From: DATFCK01 sp045809745
GTDB lineage: Bacteria; Verrucomicrobiota; Verrucomicrobiia; Chthoniobacterales; UBA10450
Reading direction: 5' to 3'
DNA: 64,000 nt
Assembly (NCBI GenBank): GCA_045809745.1
Contig: JBJMXE010000047.1
Span: 5,443 to 69,442, forward strand
Below, one piece after another: positions 32,938 through 41,684 of the stretch (the first letter of the stretch is position 1; every line of letters starts with the position of its first letter). Made by a program: the position numbers and the translations under genes. Under the pieces are notes generated by a model. It did no database searches. It was not told where the DNA came from and saw nothing but the letters and a program-made list of their open reading frames with translations.

Positions 32938-33408
32938 TTATTTTACCCGGAATTTTACGTCCATTCCTTTTTTCTGATGATCGTCTACCGGACAATACGC
33001 GGTATAGGTCCCTCGCTTTAACGTGACGTGTAACACCTTGGTCTCGTTAGGCGAGACATTGGTGAGAAACTTCTCGTCGATCCCGTTGCCCTGGACGCCG
33101 AAGCTATGTTTTTGTTTGCCTGTATTCTTTACAATAAATGCCGTCTTGCCTGGCTTCAGGCTCGTCGGCATATCGATATGATGTTCAGTCAACGTCACGT
33201 TGATCTGCCGCGCGTCAGCTTCGGGCGTGACCGCATCAGCGACCCTTTGCGCCGCTTTCTTTGTGCCCCTGGCAACACTTCGGCCTACATTTTTTGCAGT
33301 ATCTACCGTGTCACCAGCGATCTCGCCTGCCTTTTGAACGGGCCCTTCGGCGTGGACGGCACATAACGGAATCGCCAGCGCGATGATGGTTAGAAATGAA
33401 GTTTTCAT
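32938..33408 (-). CDS. exported cupredoxin-domain protein
   Basis: 156 residues from the ATG at 33408 (the frame is open to 33435). The signal peptide is SFLTIIALAIPLCAVHA. Residues ~25-65 form an Ala/Lys-rich amphipathic helix (GDTVDTAKNVGRSVARGTKK) of apolipoprotein/LEA character. The last ~90 residues are a cupredoxin-like beta sandwich. The type 1 copper ligands are visible: His in GKQKHSFGV, then Cys, His and Met in YTAYCPVDDHQKKGM. A periplasmic electron carrier or copper-binding protein is likely. The partner is unknown; the respiratory cluster starts 4 kb downstream on the other strand. Confidence 0.85.
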   Translation of the reverse strand: MKTSFLTIIALAIPLCAVHAEGPVQKAGEIAGDTVDTAKNVGRSVARGTKKAAQRVADAVTPEADARQINVTLTEHHIDMPTSLKPGKTAFIVKNTGKQKHSFGVQGNGIDEKFLTNVSPNETKVLHVTLKRGTYTAYCPVDDHQKKGMDVKFRVK

Positions 33409-33561
33409 GATACAGGTTCGTAATTGACCGGCCAAATCAGTGTATCGGAGGCTCCTCGCACAGCCGGCCGCCCGCTCGTTTCACGATTTCCTGTGGCTCC
33501 TTACGCATTCACCTTGTCACTAGCCTGGATTCGGCTCGACCGAGTGTCGCCCACCATGCAA

Positions 33562-33622
33562 GGAGCGGCGACTTCCCAGTCGCCGAAAATTACGTCCCGG
33601 CGGTTGGAAACCGTCGGCTCCT
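33562..33622. repeat. double-hairpin palindromic element downstream of the TPR gene
   Basis: It has two stem-loops side by side: CGGCGACT-TCCC-AGTCGCCG (33566-33585) and CGGCGGTT-GGA-AACCGTCG (33598-33616, one mismatch). Outer GGAGC and GGCTCC arms can pair around them. The layout resembles a REP/BIME-like unit. It lies 6 bp after the TPR gene stop, so it could also stop transcription. Confidence 0.6.
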
Positions 33623-33627
33623 TGGGA

Positions 33628-35127
33628 TTAGTTTTTTGCGGCGACGAGTTCGAGCGCCTGCTTCTTTCCCTGAATCGATCCGCGGCGATTCGGGGTAAGG
33701 CGCAGCGCCGTGTCAAATTCTGGCAACGCGTCCTTCGGTCGCCCAATCTGCAGGAGTAGATCTCCAAGCTGTTCGCGTGCGGGAACGATCGCCCCCGGCG
33801 TCACGGGGCGCTTTTCGACCGCATCCTCTTCGTCAGCTGCTTTTCTCATCAGCTGAATCGCTTCGTCATTCTTCTTCTCGCTGAAGGCCGCCCAACTGAG
33901 CGCCTCATCGATCTCGACAACAACTTGGTTCCCCCAATATTCCTCACCGGCGGATTGCAGCTGCTCGCGCGCTCTTTTTAGTTTTTCGATCTCCTGACGG
34001 GCAGCTGCGGAGTCGCCGCTGCGAGCATGTCCCACCGCGCGCGCCCAGGAGGTAACCGCAGTCACCTGGGGCTGAGCGCCAGGAATTGCGGCGAGTCGCG
34101 CCGCGTCCTTCCATTGTCGCCGTTCAATGGCGTACCGCACCGGCATCGCGCTCGCCGCATAACCCACCTTGAATTCGCCGGCCTGCAAAGCGGGTAGCTT
34201 CGAAATGTCCTTGAGCACATTTTCCGCCTCTTCGTCGCGGCCTAACTGCAGGTAAGCGTAGGTGAGATAATCCATGGCGTGCAGTTCTTCGCCGATGTCG
34301 CCCTGTTGGTGGGCCGCATTTCTGGCCGCGCGATTTGAAGCGATCGAATCTTCCCACAGACCTAAGCGGGTGTGGATATGTGAGGGCATATGCAGAGCAT
34401 GCGGAGCGGATGGAGCGATCTGCGAGTAAAGCCTGGCCGCTGGCAGTCCGCGTGTGGCCATCTCGGAATTGTCGCAGGCGTGAATCAAGTAATGAGCGAT
34501 GCCAGGGTGTTCCGGATATTTTTGGAATAACGGTCCGAGGACGCTTACTGCTTTCTTCTCATTTGCGTGAGTGCGGTCGGTGGGAGCTGCGGTCCCCAGT
34601 AAAGCCAGAGCATAGAAGACCTGACATTCGACATCGTTAGGATTGTGTTCGGCCAGCGCCGCCATCGATTTTTGGTAAGCCTCAGCGCGCTGCTTGTATG
34701 GAGCAGATGCCTCCGTTGTGGTTGGGCCATACAAGTGATCCAGCGCATCAATGAAACCGCGTTCTCGCTCTGAACCGCCGAGCCGCTTCGCCTCATCAAG
34801 CTCGTGCCGCCCCTGTTCAGCTGTTTGCGGAGTGAGATGAGGTTCCCACAGAGGATGATAATAATTCATCGCCACGCCCCAGTGGAGCATTGCGCAGTTT
34901 GGATTTTTCGCGGTCAGCGCACGAAATGCGTGTTCGGCGGCCGAGTAGGCGAAGGAATGCAGAAGTGCCACCGCATGTTCGAACTCCTTCTCGCTCGCTG
35001 CGCCGCACGAAATCGGAAAACTAACGGTTCCAAGTTTCTCCGGAACCGGATGGTCGTGCTCCGCCGGATCGGCGTAACAACATTGCCCGGACATTATGCC
35101 GATAAGTGCGTAACAGAGGAACTTCAT
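33628..35127 (-). CDS. exported TPR-repeat protein
   Basis: 499 residues with a signal peptide (MKFLCYALIGIMSGQCCYADP). The mature part is almost all helical. The start is a recurrent 'HAVALLHSFAYSAAEHAF' followed by 'CAMLHWGVAMNYYHPLW'. Several TPR-like pairs follow (AMDYLTYAYLQLGRDEEAEN; AREQLGDLLLQIGRPKDALP). This type of tetratricopeptide protein is common as a secreted or periplasmic family in environmental bacteria, and its function is unknown. A putative His-rich stretch (EHDHPVPEK) follows the signal peptide. Convergent with nothing nearby; probably monocistronic. Confidence 0.8.
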   Translation of the reverse strand: MKFLCYALIGIMSGQCCYADPAEHDHPVPEKLGTVSFPISCGAASEKEFEHAVALLHSFAYSAAEHAFRALTAKNPNCAMLHWGVAMNYYHPLWEPHLTPQTAEQGRHELDEAKRLGGSERERGFIDALDHLYGPTTTEASAPYKQRAEAYQKSMAALAEHNPNDVECQVFYALALLGTAAPTDRTHANEKKAVSVLGPLFQKYPEHPGIAHYLIHACDNSEMATRGLPAARLYSQIAPSAPHALHMPSHIHTRLGLWEDSIASNRAARNAAHQQGDIGEELHAMDYLTYAYLQLGRDEEAENVLKDISKLPALQAGEFKVGYAASAMPVRYAIERRQWKDAARLAAIPGAQPQVTAVTSWARAVGHARSGDSAAARQEIEKLKRAREQLQSAGEEYWGNQVVVEIDEALSWAAFSEKKNDEAIQLMRKAADEEDAVEKRPVTPGAIVPAREQLGDLLLQIGRPKDALPEFDTALRLTPNRRGSIQGKKQALELVAAKN

Positions 35128-35322
35128 GGTAAGAAAATGTTAGCCCCACCGGCTGCACCGTAGCGGAAGCTGTTTGCTTCCCATGCAGAAGGCCCCCGAA
35201 AAACGGCAAATGACTGGCTGATGTTTGAGCACTTAAAGTTCATCCGCCGAGGGTATGACGAGTCCTATCCGGTTTCGAGCTTTCCGTTTCAGCAGAAGAG
35301 CCAAGGTTCGGTACCGGGTAGA

Positions 35323-37155
35323 TCAATTCTTTGTCGCGTCGTAGACAACCTCGCCGCCGATAATCGTCATTTCGCAGCGGGTCTTGAGGATGTCCGGTTC
35401 AGGAATCTTCATGATGTCTGCTGATACAACCGTCATGTCGGCAAGTTTCCCCGGCTCCAGCGAACCTTTGTCGTTCTCCTCGAATGCGGCATAAGCGGGC
35501 CAGATCGTGAATATCTTCAGCGCCTGTCCCCGCGTCACCGCCTGCTCGGGATGCCAGCCTTCGCTCGATTCGCCCCTGATACTTTCTCGCGCTACGGCCG
35601 CATAGAACTCAATCATCGGCTCGCCGCGCTCGACCGGAGCGTCCGAACCACCGCAAATAATCGTGCCGGATTTTAGAAGTGATTGCCACGCATACGCACC
35701 GGTTAGGCGCTCCAGACCGAGTCGGGCTGGAGCAAAAAACAAATCGCTGATGGCGTGTGATGGTTGCATGGAGGCAATCACGCCGAGCCGGGCAAACCGC
35801 GGGAGATCAGCCGGATCAAGAATCTGCGCATGCTCCACCCGCCACCGCACACCTCCGCGTATTGACGGAGGGGCGAGCTCCTGCGACCCCGCAGAAGACA
35901 CCACCTTCTGAGCGCCATCAGTTATTGGCTGTCCCGCCTCTGCCACTCGCCGTTCCTTCTGCGGCACAGCTTTGAATGCCTCCTCATACAGATCCAAAAT
36001 GATGCGGTTAGCCCGATCGCCGATGGCGTGCGTCTCCACCTGGACGCCTTGTCGAAGCGCCTGCGCAAACATAGGCCTGAGTTCCTCAGGTTTGGCCGTT
36101 AGGTATCCGCTGGTGTCAGGTGCATCACTGTAGGGCTTTAGCAATGCAGCTCCGCGAGATCCCAACGCACCGTCAAAGATAACCTTAATCGTCCGCTGAG
36201 TGAATCGGCCGTCGTAATCACCCTTCGCCGGCTTTAATGTGGCATCGGCATCTTCCCGATGGGACATGGGCTCGAAGCCCATGCCACTTTGCGAAAGCAA
36301 CGTCTCCGCGTCGGCCCCCGGTCCGTATACCGCGTTGTACATCCGGATTCTAATTTTTCCGGTGGCGTAAGCCCGACGAATCAGAACGACGTCCGGACGG
36401 TGGCTTCCTGCGTTCTGGATCTCACACCAGCCGAGTTTGATCTCCCGATCGATCCCGGCGAGAAGCGCCTGTTCCCGATCTGCTTCGCTCGGCTGCGGGA
36501 CCTGGTTCCCCACGATGTCCTGTGCCTGATCGAGCAGCATGCCGGTGGGTTCACCTCTGGCATCTTTTAGTATGCGGCCGCCGAACGGATCTGGCGTGTT
36601 CCGATCGATCCCGGCCATTCGCAAGGCGGCGCTATTCGCCACCGATGCATGTCCATCCGCCCTCGTTAGGTAAACGGGATTAGCCGGCGCGATCGCATCG
36701 AGATCCTGTCGCGTGGGAAACTGTGGCGGCTTCCAAAAAGTTTCAATCCAGCCGCGACCCTGCACCCATTTTCCGGGCGGCGTCTGTTTCACCCGCTCGG
36801 CGACCTTCGTCAGGAAAACTTCCCGGCTGTTGGTCCCCTCCAGGTTCAACTGAAGCTCGCGTTCGCCGATGCCGAAGATATGACAATGAGAATCGGTTAG
36901 GCCAGGCAACACCGTTCGCCCGCCGAGATCGACAATCCGCGCACCAGGAAATTTTTGTTTTGCGTCAGCGTTCGATCCGACGAAGACGATGCGCTGCCCG
37001 GTGGCGGCGACAGCTTCGGCGTGCGGCTGAGGGTGAGCGCCAGTGTAGATGTTGCCGTTAAGAAAAAGAGTAGTGGCCTCTTCTGCGCCGAACAGGCACG
37101 GGGTCACGGCAATCAGTCCGAAAATAAGAGGTTTACGGAACAACTGTGCTTTCAC
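35323..37155 (-). CDS. amidohydrolase (YtcJ/AepA-like) with repeat-derived insertions
   Basis: 610 residues with a signal peptide (LIFGLIAVTPCLFGAEE), so exported. It has the N-terminal beta domain NGNIYTGAHPQPHAEAVA, metal motif LPGLTDSHCHIFG, the KVIFDGALGSRGA lysine region, ETHAIGDRANRI, WRVEHAQILDPADLPRF and IICGGSDAPVE. It fits the YtcJ-like branch of the amidohydrolases (metal-dependent imidazolone/amide hydrolases). About 30 residues before WRVEHAQ (AEAGQPITDGAQKVV...) and an octapeptide GMGFEPMS appear to be extra, and the DNA there contains dispersed-repeat palindromes (35864-35885 and 36265-36283). The substrate is unknown. Confidence 0.85.
   Translation of the reverse strand: MKAQLFRKPLIFGLIAVTPCLFGAEEATTLFLNGNIYTGAHPQPHAEAVAATGQRIVFVGSNADAKQKFPGARIVDLGGRTVLPGLTDSHCHIFGIGERELQLNLEGTNSREVFLTKVAERVKQTPPGKWVQGRGWIETFWKPPQFPTRQDLDAIAPANPVYLTRADGHASVANSAALRMAGIDRNTPDPFGGRILKDARGEPTGMLLDQAQDIVGNQVPQPSEADREQALLAGIDREIKLGWCEIQNAGSHRPDVVLIRRAYATGKIRIRMYNAVYGPGADAETLLSQSGMGFEPMSHREDADATLKPAKGDYDGRFTQRTIKVIFDGALGSRGAALLKPYSDAPDTSGYLTAKPEELRPMFAQALRQGVQVETHAIGDRANRIILDLYEEAFKAVPQKERRVAEAGQPITDGAQKVVSSAGSQELAPPSIRGGVRWRVEHAQILDPADLPRFARLGVIASMQPSHAISDLFFAPARLGLERLTGAYAWQSLLKSGTIICGGSDAPVERGEPMIEFYAAVARESIRGESSEGWHPEQAVTRGQALKIFTIWPAYAAFEENDKGSLEPGKLADMTVVSADIMKIPEPDILKTRCEMTIIGGEVVYDATKN
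35864..35885. repeat. diverged copy of the 20-bp repeat inside the amidohydrolase gene
   Basis: GACGGAGGGGCGAGCTCCTG(CG) resembles the intergenic 20-mer CGGAGGGACGAGCTTGTCTC. It lies within the stretch that encodes residues absent from the family's conserved pattern. The reading frame is kept. Confidence 0.5.
36265..36283. repeat. hairpin repeat inside the amidohydrolase gene
   Basis: CATGGGCT-CGA-AGCCCATG is a perfect 8-bp-stem hairpin and encodes the octapeptide GMGFEPMS in frame. Its compact palindromic form is like the intergenic repeats of this window. Confidence 0.6.
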
Positions 37156-37423
37156 TTGACGTCTCGCCCAACTTTGCGCTTATCAGAATGCGGAGTCGAA
37201 CCGTATCCGAAAGCGGAAGTCGTCTGCTCTGTTGAACATCTGCATGGAATCCGAATTTTGTTTTGCCAGTCCCACCAGCTTTTATAGACTCTTGCCTTCC
37301 CCGCAGACGAGTAATCAACTTCAAATTTGTAGTCGTCTGAACGCGGCACATCCTACTTCTAACTACGATTCGTTTTTACGGTGGCGACGCAGGGGACACG
37401 GCGCGGGCGTCCGCTGACCATTT

Positions 37424-38149
37424 ATGGCGAACTTTTTCCCACGCTGGACGAATTGGCTACCGCTAAAGATCGTGATCTGCGGCGGCTTCGCCATCACGGG
37501 ATTAACCGCCGCTACCTGGTATTACGCGACGCCGAAATACACCCGAGTCGGCTATCAACCCATTCAACCAGTTCCATTTCCGCACGATATCCATGTGACC
37601 CAACTCGGCATGGACTGCCGGTACTGCCACAGTTTCGTCGAAGTGGCAGCGCACTCGAATTTGCCGGCTACCCAGGTTTGCATGAATTGCCATCAGCAGG
37701 TCCAAAAAGACAATCCGAAGCTCGAGCCGGTGCGCGCAAGCTGGAAAACGGGCAAACCGATCGAGTGGGTGCAAATCCATCGCACCCCCGATTACGTCTT
37801 TTACAACCACTCCGCGCATATCAACCGGGGTATCAGCTGCGCCAGTTGCCACGGCGATATCAATCACATGCGGGTCGCTTATCACGCCAAACCGCACAGC
37901 ATGGCGTGGTGCCTCGAGTGTCACCGGCACCCTGAGAATTTTCTTCGACCGGAAGATCAGATCTTTAACCTCGACTGGAAGCCGGATGATGTGAAACCGG
38001 CGGATTTCGTTGCGAAATACGGGAAGCCGGACGGCATCGGCGATGACTGGGGGAAGAAGGACAAACTCACCCAGAACGAGATCGGCCAGACTTTGAAAGA
38101 GAAATGGAACATCAATCCACCTACCAACTGCCAAGGGTGCCACCGATGA
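37424..38149 (+). CDS. actA: alternative complex III subunit ActA (pentahaem cytochrome c)
   Basis: 241 residues. One N-terminal membrane anchor (LPLKIVICGGFAITGLTAATW) is followed by a periplasmic domain with five CxxCH haem-binding motifs: CRYCH, CMNCH, CASCH, CLECH and CQGCH. The PVPFPHDIHVTQLGMDCRYC start and the FYNHSAHINRGISCASCHGD element are typical of ActA of alternative complex III. ActA passes electrons from the Fe-S subunit towards the monohaem ActE. It is the first gene of the plus-strand respiratory operon; actB starts 76 bp later. No clear Shine-Dalgarno was seen. Confidence 0.95.
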   Translation: MANFFPRWTNWLPLKIVICGGFAITGLTAATWYYATPKYTRVGYQPIQPVPFPHDIHVTQLGMDCRYCHSFVEVAAHSNLPATQVCMNCHQQVQKDNPKLEPVRASWKTGKPIEWVQIHRTPDYVFYNHSAHINRGISCASCHGDINHMRVAYHAKPHSMAWCLECHRHPENFLRPEDQIFNLDWKPDDVKPADFVAKYGKPDGIGDDWGKKDKLTQNEIGQTLKEKWNINPPTNCQGCHR

Positions 38150-38225
38150 TGCAGAGCGTGATTCGTAACCTTGTTGCGTCGCTACATCGGAGTTTCCGAT
38201 TCAACGGTTCAGCGGGGGAACAGCC

Positions 38226-41200
38226 ATGAAGCGCGTCTTCGAACATCCCCCCGAGGCAGAGAGCGGGAAACGCTACTGGCGGAGTGTTGACGAACTCAGC
38301 GACACGCCGGAGTTCCGCCAATGGCTGGAGCGCGAATTTCCCGATGGCGCCGCTCAGATGGAGGATGAGTGGTCGAGACGAAGCTTCGTTAAGTTAATGG
38401 GAGCTTCGATGGCACTGGCCGGCGTCGGTCTGAGTAGTTGCCGCCGGCCGGAGATGCACCTGGTTCCGTTCACCAAGAACGTCGAATGGACGATTCCCGG
38501 TAAGGCTCTCTATTATGCGACGGCAATGCCCCGGCGCGGCGGCGCGATACCGCTAGTCGCCACCACGGTCGATGGTCGCCCGATTAAGCTCGAGGGCAAT
38601 CCACTTCATCCCGCGAGCGGCGGCGCCACCGATGTCTTTGCCCAGGCATCGATTCTCGATCTTTACGATCCGACGCGGTCCCGGCGTTTCGCGCAGAAGG
38701 CGCAAAAGGGCGACCGGGAGAAGGGAACCAAAGCTGGAGCACCGGAAAGCCGCGAACGCGCCGATTTTGAGAAATATCTCGGTGAGTTGATGGGCAAGGT
38801 GAAAGGCGACGGCGGGGCCGGTCTCGCCTTTCTGGTGGAAGACCAGCCATCGCCTACTCGCGAACGTCTACGCGCCGAGTTGGAGCGGACATTCCCGGCA
38901 ATGCGGTGGTGCGTCTACGATCCCACAAAGCCGGATGGCGATGCAGCCGCCGGTGCTGCTTTTGGCCCGAATACTTTGGTGGTTCCGAGGTTTGAACGCG
39001 CCGATGTGATCCTCGCGCTGGATGCGGATTTCCTCGATTGCGGTGACGGCGACCTCGGCTCGACTCGCGGCTTCACTTCGCGTCGTCGGGTAGCTCAGGC
39101 GAAGGATACAATGAACCGCCTCTACGTGGTGGAGAACCGGTTCACGTTAACGGGCTCAATGGCGGATCACCGGCTGCGTTGTGCCGCCAGCCAGATTCCG
39201 CGCGTCGCGTACGCGTTTGCCCGTGAAATCGCAACCGCTACTGGTGATGGAGGATTGAACGGATTGCTGGGCACGGTGCCTGCCCAATCTAACGACGGTC
39301 TCGATAGCGAGTGGATCAAACAGGCAGCCGCCGATCTTGCTTCAAAGGCGGGCGCGAGCCTGGTGGTGACCGGACCTCATCAGCCGGTGCCGGTGCAGCT
39401 GCTCGTTCATGGGATGAATGCCGCGCTGAAAAATATCGGCTCGACTTTGATGGTTAGGGATGTGCCGCGAAATCCGCGAACTATTCCCCTGCCGCAGTTG
39501 GCCGACGATATGGCCAACAATCGGGTGAAGCAGCTGTTTATCCTCGGCGGCGACCCGGTTTATAATGCCTTCAGGGGCCTGGCCAGGGATCCCCAAACCA
39601 AGCAGCCGCTGGAATGGGCTGATCTTCAGAAGCGCGTTCCGGACGTCGTTAGGCTAGGCTATCACGAGGATGCGACCTCGACGCTGAGTCAGTGGCATGT
39701 GCCCATGGCGCATTACCTTGAGAGCTGGGGAGATGCACTGGCGGGAGATGGCAGCTACCTCTCGATCCAACCGATGATTATGCCGTTGTTCGGCGGTCTG
39801 TCGGAGATCAATTTATTGAACATGGTGCTAGGCCGTCCCGCGGTCGATGGCCCGCAACTCATTCAGGATACGTTCAAGGCGACAGGGCCCTCGGGAGATT
39901 TAGACACGGCTTGGAAAAAGTTCGTCCATGACGGATTTGCCTCCCATGTGCAGGTGCGCGATCGCGCTGCGGCGACGATTGCCGGTGGCGCCGGCGCCGT
40001 GGTGCAACAGCAGTGGGCTTCTCTCCCTGCTCCAAATGAAAATTCGCCGGAGATCGTTTTCGTTCGCGACTATTCAATCGACGACGGCCGCTATATTAAT
40101 AATGGCTGGCTCCAGGAGCTTCCGGACCCGATCACCAAGCTGACTTGGGACAACGGCGCGTTGGTTAGTCCGAATACCGCGTCGCGGCTGAATGTCGAGA
40201 CCGGCGACCTCATCAATATCGCGATCACCGAAACTGCCCGCGACGCCAACAACGCTCCGATCAAACGAGAGTTAGTCATCGCCGCAATAGTTTCACCAGG
40301 CCACGCGGATCATTCGATCACCATTCCTCTGGGCTACGGCCGCGTCATGCCGGGATTCGATTCTCTGCCCTATGCCGGCGGAAGCATCGATGGCCAAAAA
40401 CCGGGCGTCGCTGAGCAGCGCGGATTCAATGGCTATTTGCTGCGAACCGCGTCGAATCCACTTTTCGTGGTCGCCGACGGCAAGAATGTTGAGAGCGTCC
40501 AGGTGCAGAAGGCGGGCGGACATTATCCACTCTCCATCACCCAGGAACACTGGAGTATCGAAGGCCGCGGCCTGGTTCGCGAAGCCACGCTCGATCATTA
40601 CCGCGAAGAAAATGATTTCGTGAAGAAGGTGGCCGGCGACGAAGAGTTACCGGCGAAGTTGCCGTCGCTATACGCCCATCCGGCACTTAACGCCGAGCAG
40701 CAATGGGGAATGGCGGTCGATCTCAACGTTTGCACCGGTTGCAGTGCGTGTGTCATCGCCTGCCAGGCCGAGAATAACATTCCAGTTGTGGGCAAATTGC
40801 AGGTATCGCATGGCCGGGCGATGCACTGGCTGCGAATCGATCGTTATTACGCCAGCGAAAAAGGATTCGATCAGGACCGTGGGCAGTATCCGGAGAACCC
40901 GGAGATGGTGCACGAACCGATGATGTGCCAGCACTGCGAGAACGCTCCGTGCGAGACGGTCTGCCCGGTTAACGCCACGGTTCACAGCGAAGACGGGCTG
41001 AACGTGATGGCCTACAATCGCTGCGTCGGAACCCGGTATTGCGCTAACAACTGCCCGTTCAAGGTGCGGCGATTCAATTTCTTCGATTACAACCAGCGCC
41101 CGGTCGGGAAGAAGAAGATCGCCGGGCAATTCGGCACCTATCACGAATATCTTGGACCGCTCACCGAGAAGGGCGCACCTGATATCGTGAAGCTCCAGAA

Positions 41201-41675
41201 AAATCCGAATGTCACCGTGCGCATGCGCGGCGTGATGGAGAAGTGCACCTACTGCGTTCAACGAATCGAAGAAGCTAAAATTGCACAGCACGTCCGAGTC
41301 GGAACGAGCGGCGGTGATCTGCGCATTCCGCGCGATTCATTCACCAGCGCCTGTGCCGAAGCCTGCCCTAACGAGGCCATCGTGTTCGGCGATATCGCCG
41401 ATCCGCAAAGCCGCGTGTCGATGATGAAACAGCAGGACCGCAATTACCGGTTGCTCCAGTATTTGAACGTGAACACCCGGACGAGTTATCTCGCCCGCAT
41501 CCGAAATCCGAATCCGAAGATGCCGGATGCGAAACAGATCGGTGTAGCGAGCCCGGTGGAAAAAGAGCACACCGAGAACGTGAACCACGAATACGAAGAC
41601 CAGCACGACAAAGGAAAACTGAAACGACCTTCCGATCGTGAGCCAAAAGGCGATGAGAGTCCCGCCAAAGGATAA
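38226..41675 (+). CDS. actB: alternative complex III subunit ActB (molybdopterin-like + Fe-S)
   Basis: 1149 residues. The N-terminus has a YWRSVDELSDTPEFRQWLE segment and a twin-arginine signal (SRRSFVKLMGASMALAGVG, about residues 51-70), so it is Tat-exported. It is followed by a CISM-type molybdopterin-oxidoreductase fold (about 75-830) without visible cofactor cysteines, as in ActB. The C-terminal ferredoxin domain holds four cysteine groups: CTGCSACVIAC, CQHCENAPCETVC, CVGTRYCANNC and CTYCVQRIEEAK...CAEAC. These account for three [4Fe-4S] and one [3Fe-4S] clusters in the known complex. It transfers electrons inside alternative complex III. The stop is 9 bp before actC. Confidence 0.96.
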   Translation: MKRVFEHPPEAESGKRYWRSVDELSDTPEFRQWLEREFPDGAAQMEDEWSRRSFVKLMGASMALAGVGLSSCRRPEMHLVPFTKNVEWTIPGKALYYATAMPRRGGAIPLVATTVDGRPIKLEGNPLHPASGGATDVFAQASILDLYDPTRSRRFAQKAQKGDREKGTKAGAPESRERADFEKYLGELMGKVKGDGGAGLAFLVEDQPSPTRERLRAELERTFPAMRWCVYDPTKPDGDAAAGAAFGPNTLVVPRFERADVILALDADFLDCGDGDLGSTRGFTSRRRVAQAKDTMNRLYVVENRFTLTGSMADHRLRCAASQIPRVAYAFAREIATATGDGGLNGLLGTVPAQSNDGLDSEWIKQAAADLASKAGASLVVTGPHQPVPVQLLVHGMNAALKNIGSTLMVRDVPRNPRTIPLPQLADDMANNRVKQLFILGGDPVYNAFRGLARDPQTKQPLEWADLQKRVPDVVRLGYHEDATSTLSQWHVPMAHYLESWGDALAGDGSYLSIQPMIMPLFGGLSEINLLNMVLGRPAVDGPQLIQDTFKATGPSGDLDTAWKKFVHDGFASHVQVRDRAAATIAGGAGAVVQQQWASLPAPNENSPEIVFVRDYSIDDGRYINNGWLQELPDPITKLTWDNGALVSPNTASRLNVETGDLINIAITETARDANNAPIKRELVIAAIVSPGHADHSITIPLGYGRVMPGFDSLPYAGGSIDGQKPGVAEQRGFNGYLLRTASNPLFVVADGKNVESVQVQKAGGHYPLSITQEHWSIEGRGLVREATLDHYREENDFVKKVAGDEELPAKLPSLYAHPALNAEQQWGMAVDLNVCTGCSACVIACQAENNIPVVGKLQVSHGRAMHWLRIDRYYASEKGFDQDRGQYPENPEMVHEPMMCQHCENAPCETVCPVNATVHSEDGLNVMAYNRCVGTRYCANNCPFKVRRFNFFDYNQRPVGKKKIAGQFGTYHEYLGPLTEKGAPDIVKLQKNPNVTVRMRGVMEKCTYCVQRIEEAKIAQHVRVGTSGGDLRIPRDSFTSACAEACPNEAIVFGDIADPQSRVSMMKQQDRNYRLLQYLNVNTRTSYLARIRNPNPKMPDAKQIGVASPVEKEHTENVNHEYEDQHDKGKLKRPSDREPKGDESPAKG

Positions 41676-41684
41676 CGAGTAATC

